A program made the translations under genes and the position numbers. From Psychrobacter sp. PL19 (GTDB lineage Bacteria; Pseudomonadota; Gammaproteobacteria; Pseudomonadales; Moraxellaceae), in the NCBI RefSeq assembly GCF_017875835.1, contig NZ_JAGING010000001.1, positions 2,294,001-2,358,000 of the forward strand: 64,000 nt of DNA, in the 5' to 3' direction. Below are positions 42,627 to 51,872 of the stretch, one piece after another. The notes beneath the pieces are model-generated. The model had not been told where the DNA came from. It saw only the letters and a program-made list of their open reading frames with translations, and did no database searches. How positions within the stretch are numbered: position 1 is the first letter of the stretch; every line of letters begins with the position of its first letter.

Positions 42627-43838
42627 ATGCGTACCCAAATTAATGTGAAGTATCTGAATCACCCAGAAATTGAAGAAGCCGACTCTATTTTGCGCAGCTG
42701 CGTACACTGTGGGTTTTGTAATGCGACTTGTCCCACTTATCAAGAGCTGGGTGATGAACGGGATGGTCCACGCGGACGAATTTATTTGATTAAGCAGCTG
42801 CTAGAAACGGGTGATATCAGCGAAAAATCACAAACTCACTTAGACCGTTGTTTGACCTGTCGTAGTTGTGAGACCACCTGCCCTTCTGGTGTCAAGTATG
42901 GACGCTTGGCCGAAATAGGCCGTGGCATCATGGAAACTCAATTGGAACGACCCTTGCAGCAGAAGCTATTGCGCTGGCTGATACGTAGGGTTTTGCCCTA
43001 TTCACGTCGCTTTGGAACTTTGTTACGTTTGGGACAGTTAGGGCGACCACTATTGCCCAGTAGTCTGAAAGCTAAAGTACCCGCCAGACAGATTAAGCGC
43101 TCTTTGCCAACGCAACAACATACGCGCCAGATGTTGGTACTTGCAGGATGTGCTCAACCTGCAGCGACCCCCAACACTAATATTGTAGCGGCGCGTGTGC
43201 TTGATAAACTAGGCATTGGCCTGTTCACTGCGCCTAAAGCCGGATGCTGCGGGGCGGTGAACTATCATCTTTCTGCTCATGAGGAAGGGCTGGCATTTAT
43301 GCGCCGTAATATTGATGCTTGGTGGCCTCATATTGAGATGGGAGTAGAAGCTATTGTTATTAGTGCCTCTGGCTGCGGCACTATGGTCAAAGACTATGGC
43401 GAGAAACTGAGTCAAGATCCAGCTTATGCAGCTAAAGCACTACGAGTTAGCGAACTGGCTAAAGATCTTAGCGAAGTATTGTTTAAAGAAGATTTGAGTC
43501 AATTAGAGTTACAAGGGATCGGTCGCAAGACAGCCGTACACTGCCCTTGCTCCTTGCAACATGCCCAGCAGTTGGGTGGCCAAGTTGAACAAATTTTACA
43601 GCAAGCCGGTATCAAGCTGACCCGTACCAAGGACGGACATTTATGCTGCGGTTCTGCGGGAACCTATTCAATACTTCAACCAGAAATGAGCCAGCAATTA
43701 CTGACCAATAAGTTAGCAGATTTAACGATTGGTAATCCAGAACAAATAGTGACCGCCAACATTGGTTGCCAGCTGCACTTAAGCACTAAATCATCAATAC
43801 CAGTGAAGCACTGGATTGAATTGTTAGACCCGCAGTAA
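42627..43838 (+). CDS. glcF: Glycolate oxidase, iron-sulfur subunit GlcF
   Basis: Protein of 403 residues carrying electrons from GlcDE to the quinone pool. Two [4Fe-4S] cluster motifs are visible: CVHCGFCNATCP near residues 25-36 and CLTCRSCETTCP near 75-86. Two cysteine-rich CCG domains follow, with AGCCGAVNYH and DGHLCCGSAGTYS. The gene starts 67 bases after glcE, behind an AAGAGGA ribosome binding site, and the operon terminator follows about 115 bases after its stop. Confidence 0.95.
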   Translation: MRTQINVKYLNHPEIEEADSILRSCVHCGFCNATCPTYQELGDERDGPRGRIYLIKQLLETGDISEKSQTHLDRCLTCRSCETTCPSGVKYGRLAEIGRGIMETQLERPLQQKLLRWLIRRVLPYSRRFGTLLRLGQLGRPLLPSSLKAKVPARQIKRSLPTQQHTRQMLVLAGCAQPAATPNTNIVAARVLDKLGIGLFTAPKAGCCGAVNYHLSAHEEGLAFMRRNIDAWWPHIEMGVEAIVISASGCGTMVKDYGEKLSQDPAYAAKALRVSELAKDLSEVLFKEDLSQLELQGIGRKTAVHCPCSLQHAQQLGGQVEQILQQAGIKLTRTKDGHLCCGSAGTYSILQPEMSQQLLTNKLADLTIGNPEQIVTANIGCQLHLSTKSSIPVKHWIELLDPQ

Positions 43839-43952
43839 TGTGAATTGTGGATGTCTAATTGTAGATGTGTACTGCTCAGCAGCGGGATGGATCGATAGTG
43901 AGTGATATCCATTACATAAAGTGAAATTATAATATCTAGAGATCTAGCTAGA

Positions 43953-43985
43953 CCCTCGTTGCTATCTAGGTAGCGAGGGCTTTTT
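43953..43985 (+). terminator. Terminator of glcDEF
   Basis: Stem CCCTC / GAGGG continued by GCTA / TAGC with a small bulge, loop TCTAGG, then CTTTTT. It lies between glcF and the DUF4236 gene. Confidence 0.75.
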
Positions 43986-44055
43986 AATAAGTTTTGCCGT
44001 TTATAAATTCATATTAGGCCCTGTACTCACACCCTCGAACAAGCGACCAATAACT

Positions 44056-44508
44056 ATGGGCTTTCGATTTAGAAAAAGCATTAGAATCGCACCTGGTGTG
44101 CGTATTAATCTGACTAAAAAAGGCGTTTCAAGCCTCTCAGTAGGCAAACGCGGCGCGACTGTAAACTTGGGTAAAAAAGGCACGCGCGGTACGGTTGGTA
44201 TTCCCGGTAGCGGACTGTCGTACTCTTCTTATCAATCGCACGGTGACTCTAAACGTCAACCACCACTTGCACCAGATAATAATACCTCTGCTCGCCCGCC
44301 GCCAATACACGATACTGGTGTTGGTGTTGATGTTGATGTTGATGTTGATGCCGATCCAACACAAAGAAAAGTCAGCATCCTGCTAGGGTTAGGTATCTTA
44401 CTAATACCGATTATTTTTGCGTGGTTCACCCTTAGACAAGGCTATTCGACAGTCAGCCGAGCCATCAGTATGGTGTGGATGGTTATTGTTATTTTTGCCA
44501 TGCGTTAA
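44056..44508 (+). CDS. DUF4236 membrane protein
   Basis: Protein of 150 residues. Residues 1-56 are a clear DUF4236 domain (GFRFRKSIRIAPGVRINLTKKG, then GKRGATVNLGKKGTRGTVGIPGSGLSYSS), a basic Gly-rich beta module of unknown function. A polar linker contains an alternating Val-Asp run (VGVDVDVDVDAD, about 88-99). Two hydrophobic segments follow (about 107-126 and 134-149), so the protein is probably anchored in the inner membrane by its C-terminus. No strong ribosome binding site is visible. It is a single gene bracketed by terminators. Confidence 0.8.
   Translation: MGFRFRKSIRIAPGVRINLTKKGVSSLSVGKRGATVNLGKKGTRGTVGIPGSGLSYSSYQSHGDSKRQPPLAPDNNTSARPPPIHDTGVGVDVDVDVDADPTQRKVSILLGLGILLIPIIFAWFTLRQGYSTVSRAISMVWMVIVIFAMR
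44320..44351 (+). repeat. GTTGAT hexanucleotide microsatellite
   Basis: Roughly five tandem copies of GTTGAT (ends degenerate), encoding the Val-Asp run of the DUF4236 protein. Copy-number changes would keep the frame and only alter linker length. Confidence 0.7.
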
Positions 44509-44832
44509 AATAATTTGCTTAAAAAGTCACTCTCTAAAGGATAACCTTGTTAATTGAAACTGCATTGTTTAGATCTGGGAAACGTAATGAACGTGTACTT
44601 TTAGCAGCCCTTAGTTAAAGCCCTCCTATTGAATAAGTGGCTGTCACCGACAAATAATGCTATTATTAGCAACTAAGATTAAGAATACCAAACAAGGCTA
44701 TTAACGCCTTATTTTTGTTTGAGTAGCATCATAAAGCATTGATAACTAATAATTTTTAGAAAAATAACTATACTTTATTTCTACTCCTAGTCAGCACACT
44801 TCCCCTTTTGATTGTATCAGTAAGAGTCCTCT
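44509..44832. other. Spacer upstream of dnaE with a terminator
   Basis: No gene. A hairpin at 44691-44718 (CAAGGC / GCCTTa with a following TTTTTG) probably terminates the DUF4236 transcript. The dnaE promoter should lie between it and 44832, but I cannot fix it to a position. Confidence 0.55.
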
Positions 44833-47800
44833 ATGGCATTCGTACACCTTGGCATGCACAGCGAATATTCAATTACCGATTCTATCGTGCGTATTAAGCC
44901 GCTGGTTAAGGCGGCCGCGGCAGACAATCAGCGCGCGTTAGCATTGACTGATTTATCTAACCTTTACGCCACAGTAAAGTTTTATCGCGCTTGCTTAGGT
45001 GCCGGTATCAAGCCGATCATCGGTAGTGAAGTCATCATGGAAAATGAAGACTCGCGCTTGATGCTATTAGCGATGGATAATGAAGGGTATCAGAACATTA
45101 CCCGTATCGTATCGCTTGGCTTCACCGAAGGACGCGCTGATCCTGCCAATCATGGCACACCTATCGTTAAGCGCAGCCATATTCTGGGACATGCGGCAGG
45201 CGTGATTATATTATTCACCGAAAAGTCGGATGTTGGTCAGGCTTTGGTGAGCTCTATGCCAGAAAAAGCAGATGAGCTGATTACAGAGTGGCAAGCGCAG
45301 TTTAAAGATCGCTTATATTTTGCGATCAAGCGCACCAATCGTGCTGGTGAAGACGCCTTTATCAAAACCGCTATTCATGCCGGCGCTAAACACAACATTC
45401 CTATTATTGCCCATAACGATGTGCGCTTTTTGGAGCAAGATGACTTCGATGCCCATGAAGCGCGCGTCTGTATTGCTGGCTCATATGTATTGGCAGATCT
45501 TAATCGTCCGCAGTCGTATTCAGATGAACAATACTTAAAGACCCAAGCGCAGATGCAGCAGTTATTTGCTGATATCCCGCAAGTAATCGATAATACCTTA
45601 CGACTGGCCACTCGCTGTAACGTGACCTTGACCCTAGGTATTAACGTACTGCCAGAGTTCCCAGTACCTGAGGGCGAGACTACAGAATCCTTTTTTCGTG
45701 CAGAGTCTCAGCGCGGTCTTGATCAACGTCTAGAGAAGTTGTTTCCCATTGAGGCACGTAGTGATAATTGGAACGATATTAGGCAGAAATATGATGATCG
45801 TTTAGAGTATGAGCTGGGTATTATTCTATCAATGGGATTCCCTGGTTATTTCTTAATCGTGATGGACTTTATCCGCTGGGCAAAAGCCAATGGTGTCCCG
45901 GTTGGTCCGGGTCGTGGTTCAGGTGCCGGCTCACTCGTGGCCTATGCGCTAAATATTACTGACCTTGATCCCATACATTACGATTTATTATTCGAGCGCT
46001 TCTTGAATCCTGAGCGGGTATCGATGCCCGACTTTGATATTGACTTTTGTATTGAAGGTCGCGATAAAGTTATCGATTATGTCGCCCAAACCTATGGACG
46101 AGAAGCGGTCTCACAAATCATTACCTTTGGTACTATGGCTGCAAAAGCCGTGGTACGTGACGTCGCGCGCGCGCAAAGTAAATCGTACTTCTTAGCTAGC
46201 AAAATGTCGAAACTTATACCCAAAACCCCAGGGATAACACTGAGCCAGGCGCTTGAGCAAGAACCACAGCTGAAAGACTTGATCTCTAACCCTGATAATA
46301 TGGATTATGACGATGCCCTTGAGATTTGGGAGATGGCCATTAAGCTAGAAGGGATTTGCCGGAACGTGGGTAAACATGCGGGTGGTGTGCTGATTGCACC
46401 GCATAAAATCACTGACTTTAGCGCCATTTACTGTGATGACGACGGTCACCGCGTGAGCCAGTTTGATAAAGATGACGTTGAAGCGGTTGGCCTGGTGAAG
46501 TTTGACTTTCTGGGCCTGCGTAACTTGACAGTGATTAGTGCGGCAGTTAAAAATATCAATCTACGCCGAACTAAAGAAGGTGTGGCCGAGTTAGTATTAG
46601 AGGATTTACCACTAGATGACAGTAAGGCTTATCGCCTGCTTCAAGATGCCAAGACTACCGCCGTATTTCAGCTTGAAAGTATGGGTATGAAAAAATACTT
46701 GGCCAAGTTACAACCCACCAATATCGAAGACGTTATTGCCATGTGTGCGCTGTATCGACCCGGCCCGCTTGATGCTGGCATGGTAGAGATGTATATTGAC
46801 CGCAAGCACGGCCGCGAAGAAGTTATTTACGATCACCCCAACCTTGAGCCTATTTTAGAAAACACCAATGGCGTTATCGTCTACCAAGAGCAGGTGATGA
46901 AAATCTCACAGGTTATGGCAGGCTATAGTTTGGGCGGTGCGGATATGTTGCGCCGTGCAATGGGTAAGAAAAAACCAGAAGAAATGGCCAAGCAGCGCGA
47001 TATTTTCATCACTGGCGCTACCGCGCAAGGTATTGATGAGGTGACCTCGGGCGGCGTGTTTGATTTGATGGAGAAGTTTGCTGGTTACGGTTTTAACAGA
47101 TCGCATTCTGCCGCTTATGGGGTACTGGCCTATCAAACAGCTTACTTAAAACAATACTACCCTGCTGAATTTATGGCAGCAGTTCTCACCTCTGATATGA
47201 ACAATACCGATAACGTGGTGTTCTTTATCAATGATTGCCGTGAAAATTTTGACTTGACGGTGGTCAATCCTTCTGTGAACCGCAGTGAGTGGCACTTTGT
47301 TGCCGATACCCCAACCAATATTATTTATGGCTTGGGCGCAATTAAAGGGGTTGGTGAAAGTGCGGTTGAATCTATCGTTGAAGCCCGCCGTCGCGATGGT
47401 TATTTCCTAGATTTATATGACTTTTGTCGCCGAGTTGATCTCAAAAAAATCAATAAGCGTACCCTAGTAGCGTTAGTGAGCGCGGGCTGTTTTGATGACT
47501 TTGCTGCCACCTTACGACCTGACTTGCCAAACGACGAAGCCTACGAGATCCGTGGGGCCTTGATGAGTCAGCTACCGAGCGCCGTCCAGGCGGCTGAACA
47601 AGATCGCCAGAATAAAGAATTTGGCATGATGGATTTATTTGGAGAAATGGATGGCGCTGTGGCCGCGCCACCATTAGTCATGACTCCAGAGCTGATTTGG
47701 GGTGATAAGCATCGCCTAAAAGCAGAAAAGAATACCTTAGGACTGTACTTAACCGGTCATCCTATTGATGAATACCGTGAAGAACTCAAACGCTACACTT

Positions 47801-48537
47801 CAGGCGCACGTCTCGATAAGCTAACTGACACGGGCTATAACGGCAGCTGCTACTTTGCTGGGCTAATCATCGATATGGCTAACTTTGGCAATCGTAACGT
47901 GATTACCTTAGATGACGGTACCTCAAGATTAGAGGTCAGCTGCTACGCTGAGCGTTTTAACCGGGTCAAAGACCAATTAAAAGTTGATGAAGTGGTGGTC
48001 ATTAAAGGCAGTATCCGTGAGCGTGATGGCCGTCTTTTTGCACGTCTTGATAATGTCCTGACCATGGTTGATGCCCGTTTGCGTTGGTTAAAGAAAATTA
48101 GTATTAAGGTTCATGGTAGCGATATCACTCTACTAACCCGCTTGCAACCGCTGCTCAAATCAGCTCAAGCTGACTTAATACCGGCGCCGCGTCTGTCGCA
48201 CGACACTGATGAGGACGAGCAAAGTAATGGCCCATCTCATGATTATTATGATGACACTGCTATGAGTAACGGCGGTGGCAGTCTATATGACGAAGATGGT
48301 AATGACTTATTGGCGCAAGATAGAGGCATGAGCCAAGGCGATGCCAATCAGCCTCTTAGTAATACCGACGCCTCAATTAATGATAATTGTACGCCACTAG
48401 GACTGAGCATTTATGAGGATTATGGCATTGCCAATGTAGGACTGTCTGAGCATTGGCGCGTCTACCCTAATGATGATAACCTACAACAGTTAAAGAACCT
48501 GATTAACGAAGAAAACTTACACTTCCATTACAGCTAG
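44833..48537 (+). CDS. dnaE: DNA polymerase III subunit alpha
   Basis: Protein of 1234 residues, the replicative polymerase subunit; the usual length is about 1160. An N-terminal PHP domain (FVHLGMHSEYSITDSIVRIKPLV onwards) is followed by the C-family palm, with GRGSGAGSL near 358, MPDFDIDFC containing catalytic Asp400 and Asp402, and KFDFLGL containing Asp558. A helix-hairpin-helix (IKGVGESAVESIVEARR) lies near 838. GMMDLF at about 931-936 fits a beta-clamp binding motif. An OB domain occupies about 1003-1090. Oddity: residues about 1120-1185 form an Asp/Ser/Asn-rich, probably disordered insert before the conserved-looking end. AAGAG sits six bases before the ATG. Monocistronic, or leading into the Hpt and trmJ genes. 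Confidence 0.97.
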   Translation: MAFVHLGMHSEYSITDSIVRIKPLVKAAAADNQRALALTDLSNLYATVKFYRACLGAGIKPIIGSEVIMENEDSRLMLLAMDNEGYQNITRIVSLGFTEGRADPANHGTPIVKRSHILGHAAGVIILFTEKSDVGQALVSSMPEKADELITEWQAQFKDRLYFAIKRTNRAGEDAFIKTAIHAGAKHNIPIIAHNDVRFLEQDDFDAHEARVCIAGSYVLADLNRPQSYSDEQYLKTQAQMQQLFADIPQVIDNTLRLATRCNVTLTLGINVLPEFPVPEGETTESFFRAESQRGLDQRLEKLFPIEARSDNWNDIRQKYDDRLEYELGIILSMGFPGYFLIVMDFIRWAKANGVPVGPGRGSGAGSLVAYALNITDLDPIHYDLLFERFLNPERVSMPDFDIDFCIEGRDKVIDYVAQTYGREAVSQIITFGTMAAKAVVRDVARAQSKSYFLASKMSKLIPKTPGITLSQALEQEPQLKDLISNPDNMDYDDALEIWEMAIKLEGICRNVGKHAGGVLIAPHKITDFSAIYCDDDGHRVSQFDKDDVEAVGLVKFDFLGLRNLTVISAAVKNINLRRTKEGVAELVLEDLPLDDSKAYRLLQDAKTTAVFQLESMGMKKYLAKLQPTNIEDVIAMCALYRPGPLDAGMVEMYIDRKHGREEVIYDHPNLEPILENTNGVIVYQEQVMKISQVMAGYSLGGADMLRRAMGKKKPEEMAKQRDIFITGATAQGIDEVTSGGVFDLMEKFAGYGFNRSHSAAYGVLAYQTAYLKQYYPAEFMAAVLTSDMNNTDNVVFFINDCRENFDLTVVNPSVNRSEWHFVADTPTNIIYGLGAIKGVGESAVESIVEARRRDGYFLDLYDFCRRVDLKKINKRTLVALVSAGCFDDFAATLRPDLPNDEAYEIRGALMSQLPSAVQAAEQDRQNKEFGMMDLFGEMDGAVAAPPLVMTPELIWGDKHRLKAEKNTLGLYLTGHPIDEYREELKRYTSGARLDKLTDTGYNGSCYFAGLIIDMANFGNRNVITLDDGTSRLEVSCYAERFNRVKDQLKVDEVVVIKGSIRERDGRLFARLDNVLTMVDARLRWLKKISIKVHGSDITLLTRLQPLLKSAQADLIPAPRLSHDTDEDEQSNGPSHDYYDDTAMSNGGGSLYDEDGNDLLAQDRGMSQGDANQPLSNTDASINDNCTPLGLSIYEDYGIANVGLSEHWRVYPNDDNLQQLKNLINEENLHFHYS

Positions 48538-48614
48538 CGTTGCCATCACAGTGAGTATTTTTCTTACAGCTGCTTGATTAAAACGACATCTTTTACCTTA
48601 TTGGATATTTAATC

Positions 48615-49010
48615 ATGGTCGACGTTCATGGTAATAACGACAGTATGAACCACCCTAATAGTAATACGGATCACGAAATCATCAATGACCAACAGTTTGA
48701 TGATATGCGCGACTTACTCGAAGAAGATTTTGCCGATTTGGTACACACTTATATTACTGATAGCAAACAACGTATTGCACTGTTAAAGACCGCCCAAGCA
48801 GCGGATGACAACGCTAATGGCTTCGAAGCGGCTCATGCTCTAAAAGGCGCTAGCGCTAACTTAGGAGCCACGCAAGTGGTAACACTTAGTGGACAGTTAC
48901 AACAACTCTGCCGCGAGCACACTATCGGTCAGCAAGCGGAGCTTATTGAACAAACAGCCAGCGCATTGCAGCAGGTAGAACAAGAAATAAATCGACGGTT
49001 GAGCCAGTAA
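48615..49010 (+). CDS. Histidine phosphotransfer (Hpt) domain protein
   Basis: Protein of 131 residues, cytosolic. After a polar N-terminal 20 residues it is a single Hpt four-helix bundle: FDDMRDLLEEDFADLVHTYITDSKQRI, then AAHALKGASANLGA with His74 as the predicted phosphorylated residue, followed by two more helices. Hpt proteins relay phosphoryl groups between receiver domains of hybrid kinases and response regulators. No kinase or regulator is encoded nearby, so its partners are unknown. Its stop codon overlaps the trmJ start by one base (TAATG), so the two are probably translationally coupled. The ribosome binding site at this ATG is weak; an internal ATG ten codons on is an alternative start. 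Confidence 0.85.
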   Translation: MVDVHGNNDSMNHPNSNTDHEIINDQQFDDMRDLLEEDFADLVHTYITDSKQRIALLKTAQAADDNANGFEAAHALKGASANLGATQVVTLSGQLQQLCREHTIGQQAELIEQTASALQQVEQEINRRLSQ

Positions 49011-49972
49011 TGAATAAAGAATCCATGTTACCTACATTATCAAAGCCTACTGTCACTGACTATCTAACTTGTTTACAAGTGGTCATGGTTAATACTACTT
49101 TGCCTGCTAATATTGGTTCAGCGGCACGTGCTATGCACACTATGGGCTTGTCTCGGCTAAGTGTGGTCAACCCCAAACATCCTATTGATGACACCAGTAG
49201 GTCTCATGCAGCAGGCGGTAGCGTCGTGCTAGCAGATGCTCAGATTACCCCCACGTTAGAAACAGCCATTAGCGATTGTCAGCTGGTCTTTGCCGCCAGT
49301 AGCCGTAGCCGTCATTTACCTCGCCCTGTGGTTACCCCAACCCAAGCAGCAAAAATTATGCTGGATTTCATTGATAGTCAGATGACTATTAATAACGCCA
49401 CTGTCGATCAAAATCCCAATAACAATTCGACAAGCCAGCACCAAGACAGTACTATTAGTAATAAGCAAACAAGTCATAGCAGCACCCAACCTAATATTGC
49501 TATTTTATTTGGCCGAGAGGATCGTGGTCTGACCAATGAAGAGTTGGCTTGTGCCGATTATCATATCCAAATCGACGCCAATCCTGCTTATCCGGTGCTT
49601 AATGTCGCCTCAGCGGTGCAAGTCATAGCCAGCTTTATTTTTGCCTATGCTCGGACCCATATTGATAGTATTAATGACGCTATTAATGCTAGTAATAATG
49701 CTAGTAATAATAATAACGATAATCCGAACACGGCACAACCACTGTTAGCGTTGCATACCCGTCAACAATGGGATGAGCCTGCCATTACTCAGCAGCAGTT
49801 ACAGCAATTAACTAATCGTACCACCGAGCTTATGGTGCAGCGCGGCATCGCTGATGCTGATCATTTAAAATCACTACCGTCCCGATTATCTCGACTCGGC
49901 TCTCGGGTTCAGCTCGACCAAAAAGAATACCAGCTATTAAGCGCCTTGATTGCCAAACTGTTAAAAGGCTAA
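49010..49972 (+). CDS. trmJ: tRNA (cytidine/uridine-2'-O-)-methyltransferase TrmJ
   Basis: Protein of 320 residues of the SPOUT/TrmH family, which 2'-O-methylates position 32 of tRNA. Signature motifs: NTTLPANIGSAARAM (28-42, with the conserved Arg40), ILFGREDRGL (165-174) and IDANPAYPVLNVASAVQV (188-205), which forms the SAM-binding knot. The C-terminal helical extension typical of TrmJ follows. The family is normally about 240-260 residues; here two Asn/Ser/Gln/Thr-rich insertions account for the excess, at about 126-160 between knot motifs and 218-243 before the C-terminal domain. Identification from the motif set is strong, though a close SPOUT paralogue cannot be excluded. Confidence 0.88.
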   Translation: MNKESMLPTLSKPTVTDYLTCLQVVMVNTTLPANIGSAARAMHTMGLSRLSVVNPKHPIDDTSRSHAAGGSVVLADAQITPTLETAISDCQLVFAASSRSRHLPRPVVTPTQAAKIMLDFIDSQMTINNATVDQNPNNNSTSQHQDSTISNKQTSHSSTQPNIAILFGREDRGLTNEELACADYHIQIDANPAYPVLNVASAVQVIASFIFAYARTHIDSINDAINASNNASNNNNDNPNTAQPLLALHTRQQWDEPAITQQQLQQLTNRTTELMVQRGIADADHLKSLPSRLSRLGSRVQLDQKEYQLLSALIAKLLKG

Positions 49973-50041
49973 AGCTTACAGGCATCATTTAATAACTATT
50001 ATTTCTTATCAACCGATTTTCTTATCAAGCGATTAATATCA

Positions 50042-50063
50042 GCAACTGCTAGCTAGCAGTTGC
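50042..50063. promoter_or_regulatory. Perfect 22-base palindrome between trmJ and ytoQ
   Basis: Eleven-base arms (GCAACTGCTAG and its complement) meet without a spacer. It lies 69 bases after the trmJ stop and 30 bases before the ytoQ ATG. No T-run follows immediately, so an operator overlapping the ytoQ promoter or leader is as likely as a terminator. Confidence 0.45.
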
Positions 50064-50093
50064 ACACCCTTTAATAATAAAATGGAGTTAATT

Positions 50094-50537
50094 ATGAATT
50101 GGACAGTTTATTTATCTGGAGAAATTCACACCGACTGGCGGCAGAAAATTATGCAAGGCGCTAAAGAACATGGCCTTGCTATTGAGTTCACATCAGCAGT
50201 GACTGAACACGAAGCCAGCGACGCGGCCGCTGATATGCTGGGTAAAGACGAAAATGCGTTCTGGCGCGACCATAAGTCGTCGAAGGTCAATGCAATTCGT
50301 ACTAAAAATATGATACAAAAATGCGATATTGCCATCATCCGTTTTGGTGATAAATACAAGCAGTGGAACGCGGCATTCGACGCCGGCTATTGCTCTGCCT
50401 TGGGCAAGCCGTATATCACCCTGCATGCTGATGATATTATTCATCCGCTAAAAGAGGTTGATGCGGCGGCAATGGCGTGGGCGCAGACACCTGAGCAGGT
50501 TGTCGAGCTGCTAAAATACATTACCAGTGATAGCTAG
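50094..50537 (+). CDS. ytoQ: YtoQ family protein
   Basis: Protein of 147 residues from the ATG at 50094, chosen because GGAG lies seven bases upstream; an ATG 12 bases earlier overlaps that site. The YtoQ family is recognised by WTVYLSGEIHTDWR at the start, the Thr-x4-His-x-AlaSerAsp segment, and FGDKYKQWNAAFDAGYCSALGKP in the middle. It has a Rossmann-like fold related to nucleoside 2-deoxyribosyltransferases, but its substrate is not established. Cytosolic, monocistronic. Confidence 0.85.
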   Translation: MNWTVYLSGEIHTDWRQKIMQGAKEHGLAIEFTSAVTEHEASDAAADMLGKDENAFWRDHKSSKVNAIRTKNMIQKCDIAIIRFGDKYKQWNAAFDAGYCSALGKPYITLHADDIIHPLKEVDAAAMAWAQTPEQVVELLKYITSDS

Positions 50538-50766
50538 GCGTTGCAGTGAAAGCACAACTTATATAGCCATGTGGCGGTATTGCGAACAGAAACGACCGCC
50601 TTTAGCTGAAAAACTAAAGTTAACTTACAATATGGTTTTCTTTATCACTCACAGCTATATTTTATGATGCAAAGCTGCTATAACTTAAAAAGAACGTAAG
50701 TAAGATATGCTTATAGACTATGGATAGTGATATCCTAATCATACTGACGACTCAATAGGATGCTTT

Positions 50767-51690
50767 ATGTCATTGCCAACCGCCTGGTTCAAATCGCTTT
50801 GCAACCTCAAAAAAGACTTAAAAGAAGATATCGAGGCCGTCTTCACTCGCGATCCTGCGGCACGCAATAGTGTGGAAGTCTTGCTGACTTATCCTGGTAT
50901 CCATGCGCTTATTTTACACCGCGGGGCGCATTATTTATGGCAACACGACCAGAAACTTGCCGCGCGCTCGATCTCTTATGGCTCACGCATCATCACCGGT
51001 ATTGAAATCCATCCTGCCGCCAAAATTGGTAGACGCTTCTTTATTGATCATGGCGTTGGGGTGGTGATTGGCGAGACCGCTGAAATTGGCAATGACGTTA
51101 CTTTATACCATGGCGTCACCCTTGGCGGCGTCTCACAGAATAACGGTAAGCGTCACCCCACCTTAGAAGATGGCGTGACTGTTGGTGCTGGTGCAAAAGT
51201 CTTAGGGCCATTTACCGTTGGTAAAAATGCTAAAATAGGCTCAAACGCGGTGGTGGTCAAGCCCGTTCCAGCAGGTGCCACTATGGTCGGCGGTGCAGCA
51301 CGCATGATTTCAGACTATCATGACGAAAAAGGCAATCCAATCGCGACCAAGGTTAGCGATGCCAAACAACAAGAAAAAGCTGCAAAAGCAATCATCACAG
51401 ATACTAACAATGAATCTTTAGACAACCAAAATAACAATCACAGCTCAGCACGTAAAACAGCATTTCAGGCTTATGGCATTGACCCCTCCTCTAACGATCC
51501 CGTTGCTGAGGCTTTTGCCAAGATGCTCGAGCATATTCAGCAGTCAGAAAATCGTCTTGATCAGTTACAAGCAGCGATGTGCAAAATTGATGCTGATTTT
51601 TGTAAAAAAGAATATGACAAACTGTGCTTAAAAGATTTGGATGTGATTGGTAAAGATGATATGAATGAGGCAGAAGGAGGCGTAAAATAA
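50767..51690 (+). CDS. cysE: Serine O-acetyltransferase (EpsC type)
   Basis: Protein of 307 residues. It acetylates L-serine with acetyl-CoA, the first step of cysteine synthesis. Residues about 10-75 are the helical N-terminal domain ([24 protein letters not shown]). The left-handed beta-helix hexapeptide domain covers about 80-185, with [18 protein letters not shown] carrying catalytic Asp94 and His95, and [19 protein letters not shown]. Beyond about 190 is a long extension (disordered Lys/Asn/Ser stretch, then helices with CKIDADFC) not needed for the enzyme; similar tails occur in other EpsC-type proteins. A TAGGA ribosome binding site precedes the ATG. Confidence 0.93.
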   Translation: MSLPTAWFKSLCNLKKDLKEDIEAVFTRDPAARNSVEVLLTYPGIHALILHRGAHYLWQHDQKLAARSISYGSRIITGIEIHPAAKIGRRFFIDHGVGVVIGETAEIGNDVTLYHGVTLGGVSQNNGKRHPTLEDGVTVGAGAKVLGPFTVGKNAKIGSNAVVVKPVPAGATMVGGAARMISDYHDEKGNPIATKVSDAKQQEKAAKAIITDTNNESLDNQNNNHSSARKTAFQAYGIDPSSNDPVAEAFAKMLEHIQQSENRLDQLQAAMCKIDADFCKKEYDKLCLKDLDVIGKDDMNEAEGGVK

Positions 51691-51725
51691 ACCTACTATT
51701 TTATAACTTTGTCATTATTGCTAGG

Positions 51726-51872
51726 TACTCAGTTTAAGTAAGCCCTTAAAGCTGAGTATAATATATTGCAGACGGAAACCGTGGTACTGCTGTTATGAGA
51801 TTTTACTTTTTCAACCGGGACGGACCGGCTTTTTATTGATTATAAAAGCCAAAAGGCTCATTGGAGTTTCGG
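51726..51872 (+). promoter_or_regulatory. Structured promoter-leader of the PACE efflux gene
   Basis: A strong hairpin at 51726-51758 (TACTCAG / CTGAGTA extended by TTTAAG / CTTAAA) follows cysE. A perfect -10 TATAAT overlaps its right end at 51757-51762, though the -35 is poor. The implied leader of about 100 bases carries ACGG-aaa-CCGT, a CCGG-gacgga-CCGG hairpin followed by CTTTTT (about 51815-51835), and AGCC-aaaa-GGCT placed just before the ribosome binding site. This layout could support attenuation; alternatively the first hairpin only ends cysE. Confidence 0.4.

Noticed and set aside
51763..51872. Guanidine-II (mini-ykkC) riboswitch in front of the PACE gene
   Set aside because: Two ACGG sequences are present, but the loops are not closed by the expected G-C pair and the first does not form the required hairpin. 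A covariance-model search is needed.
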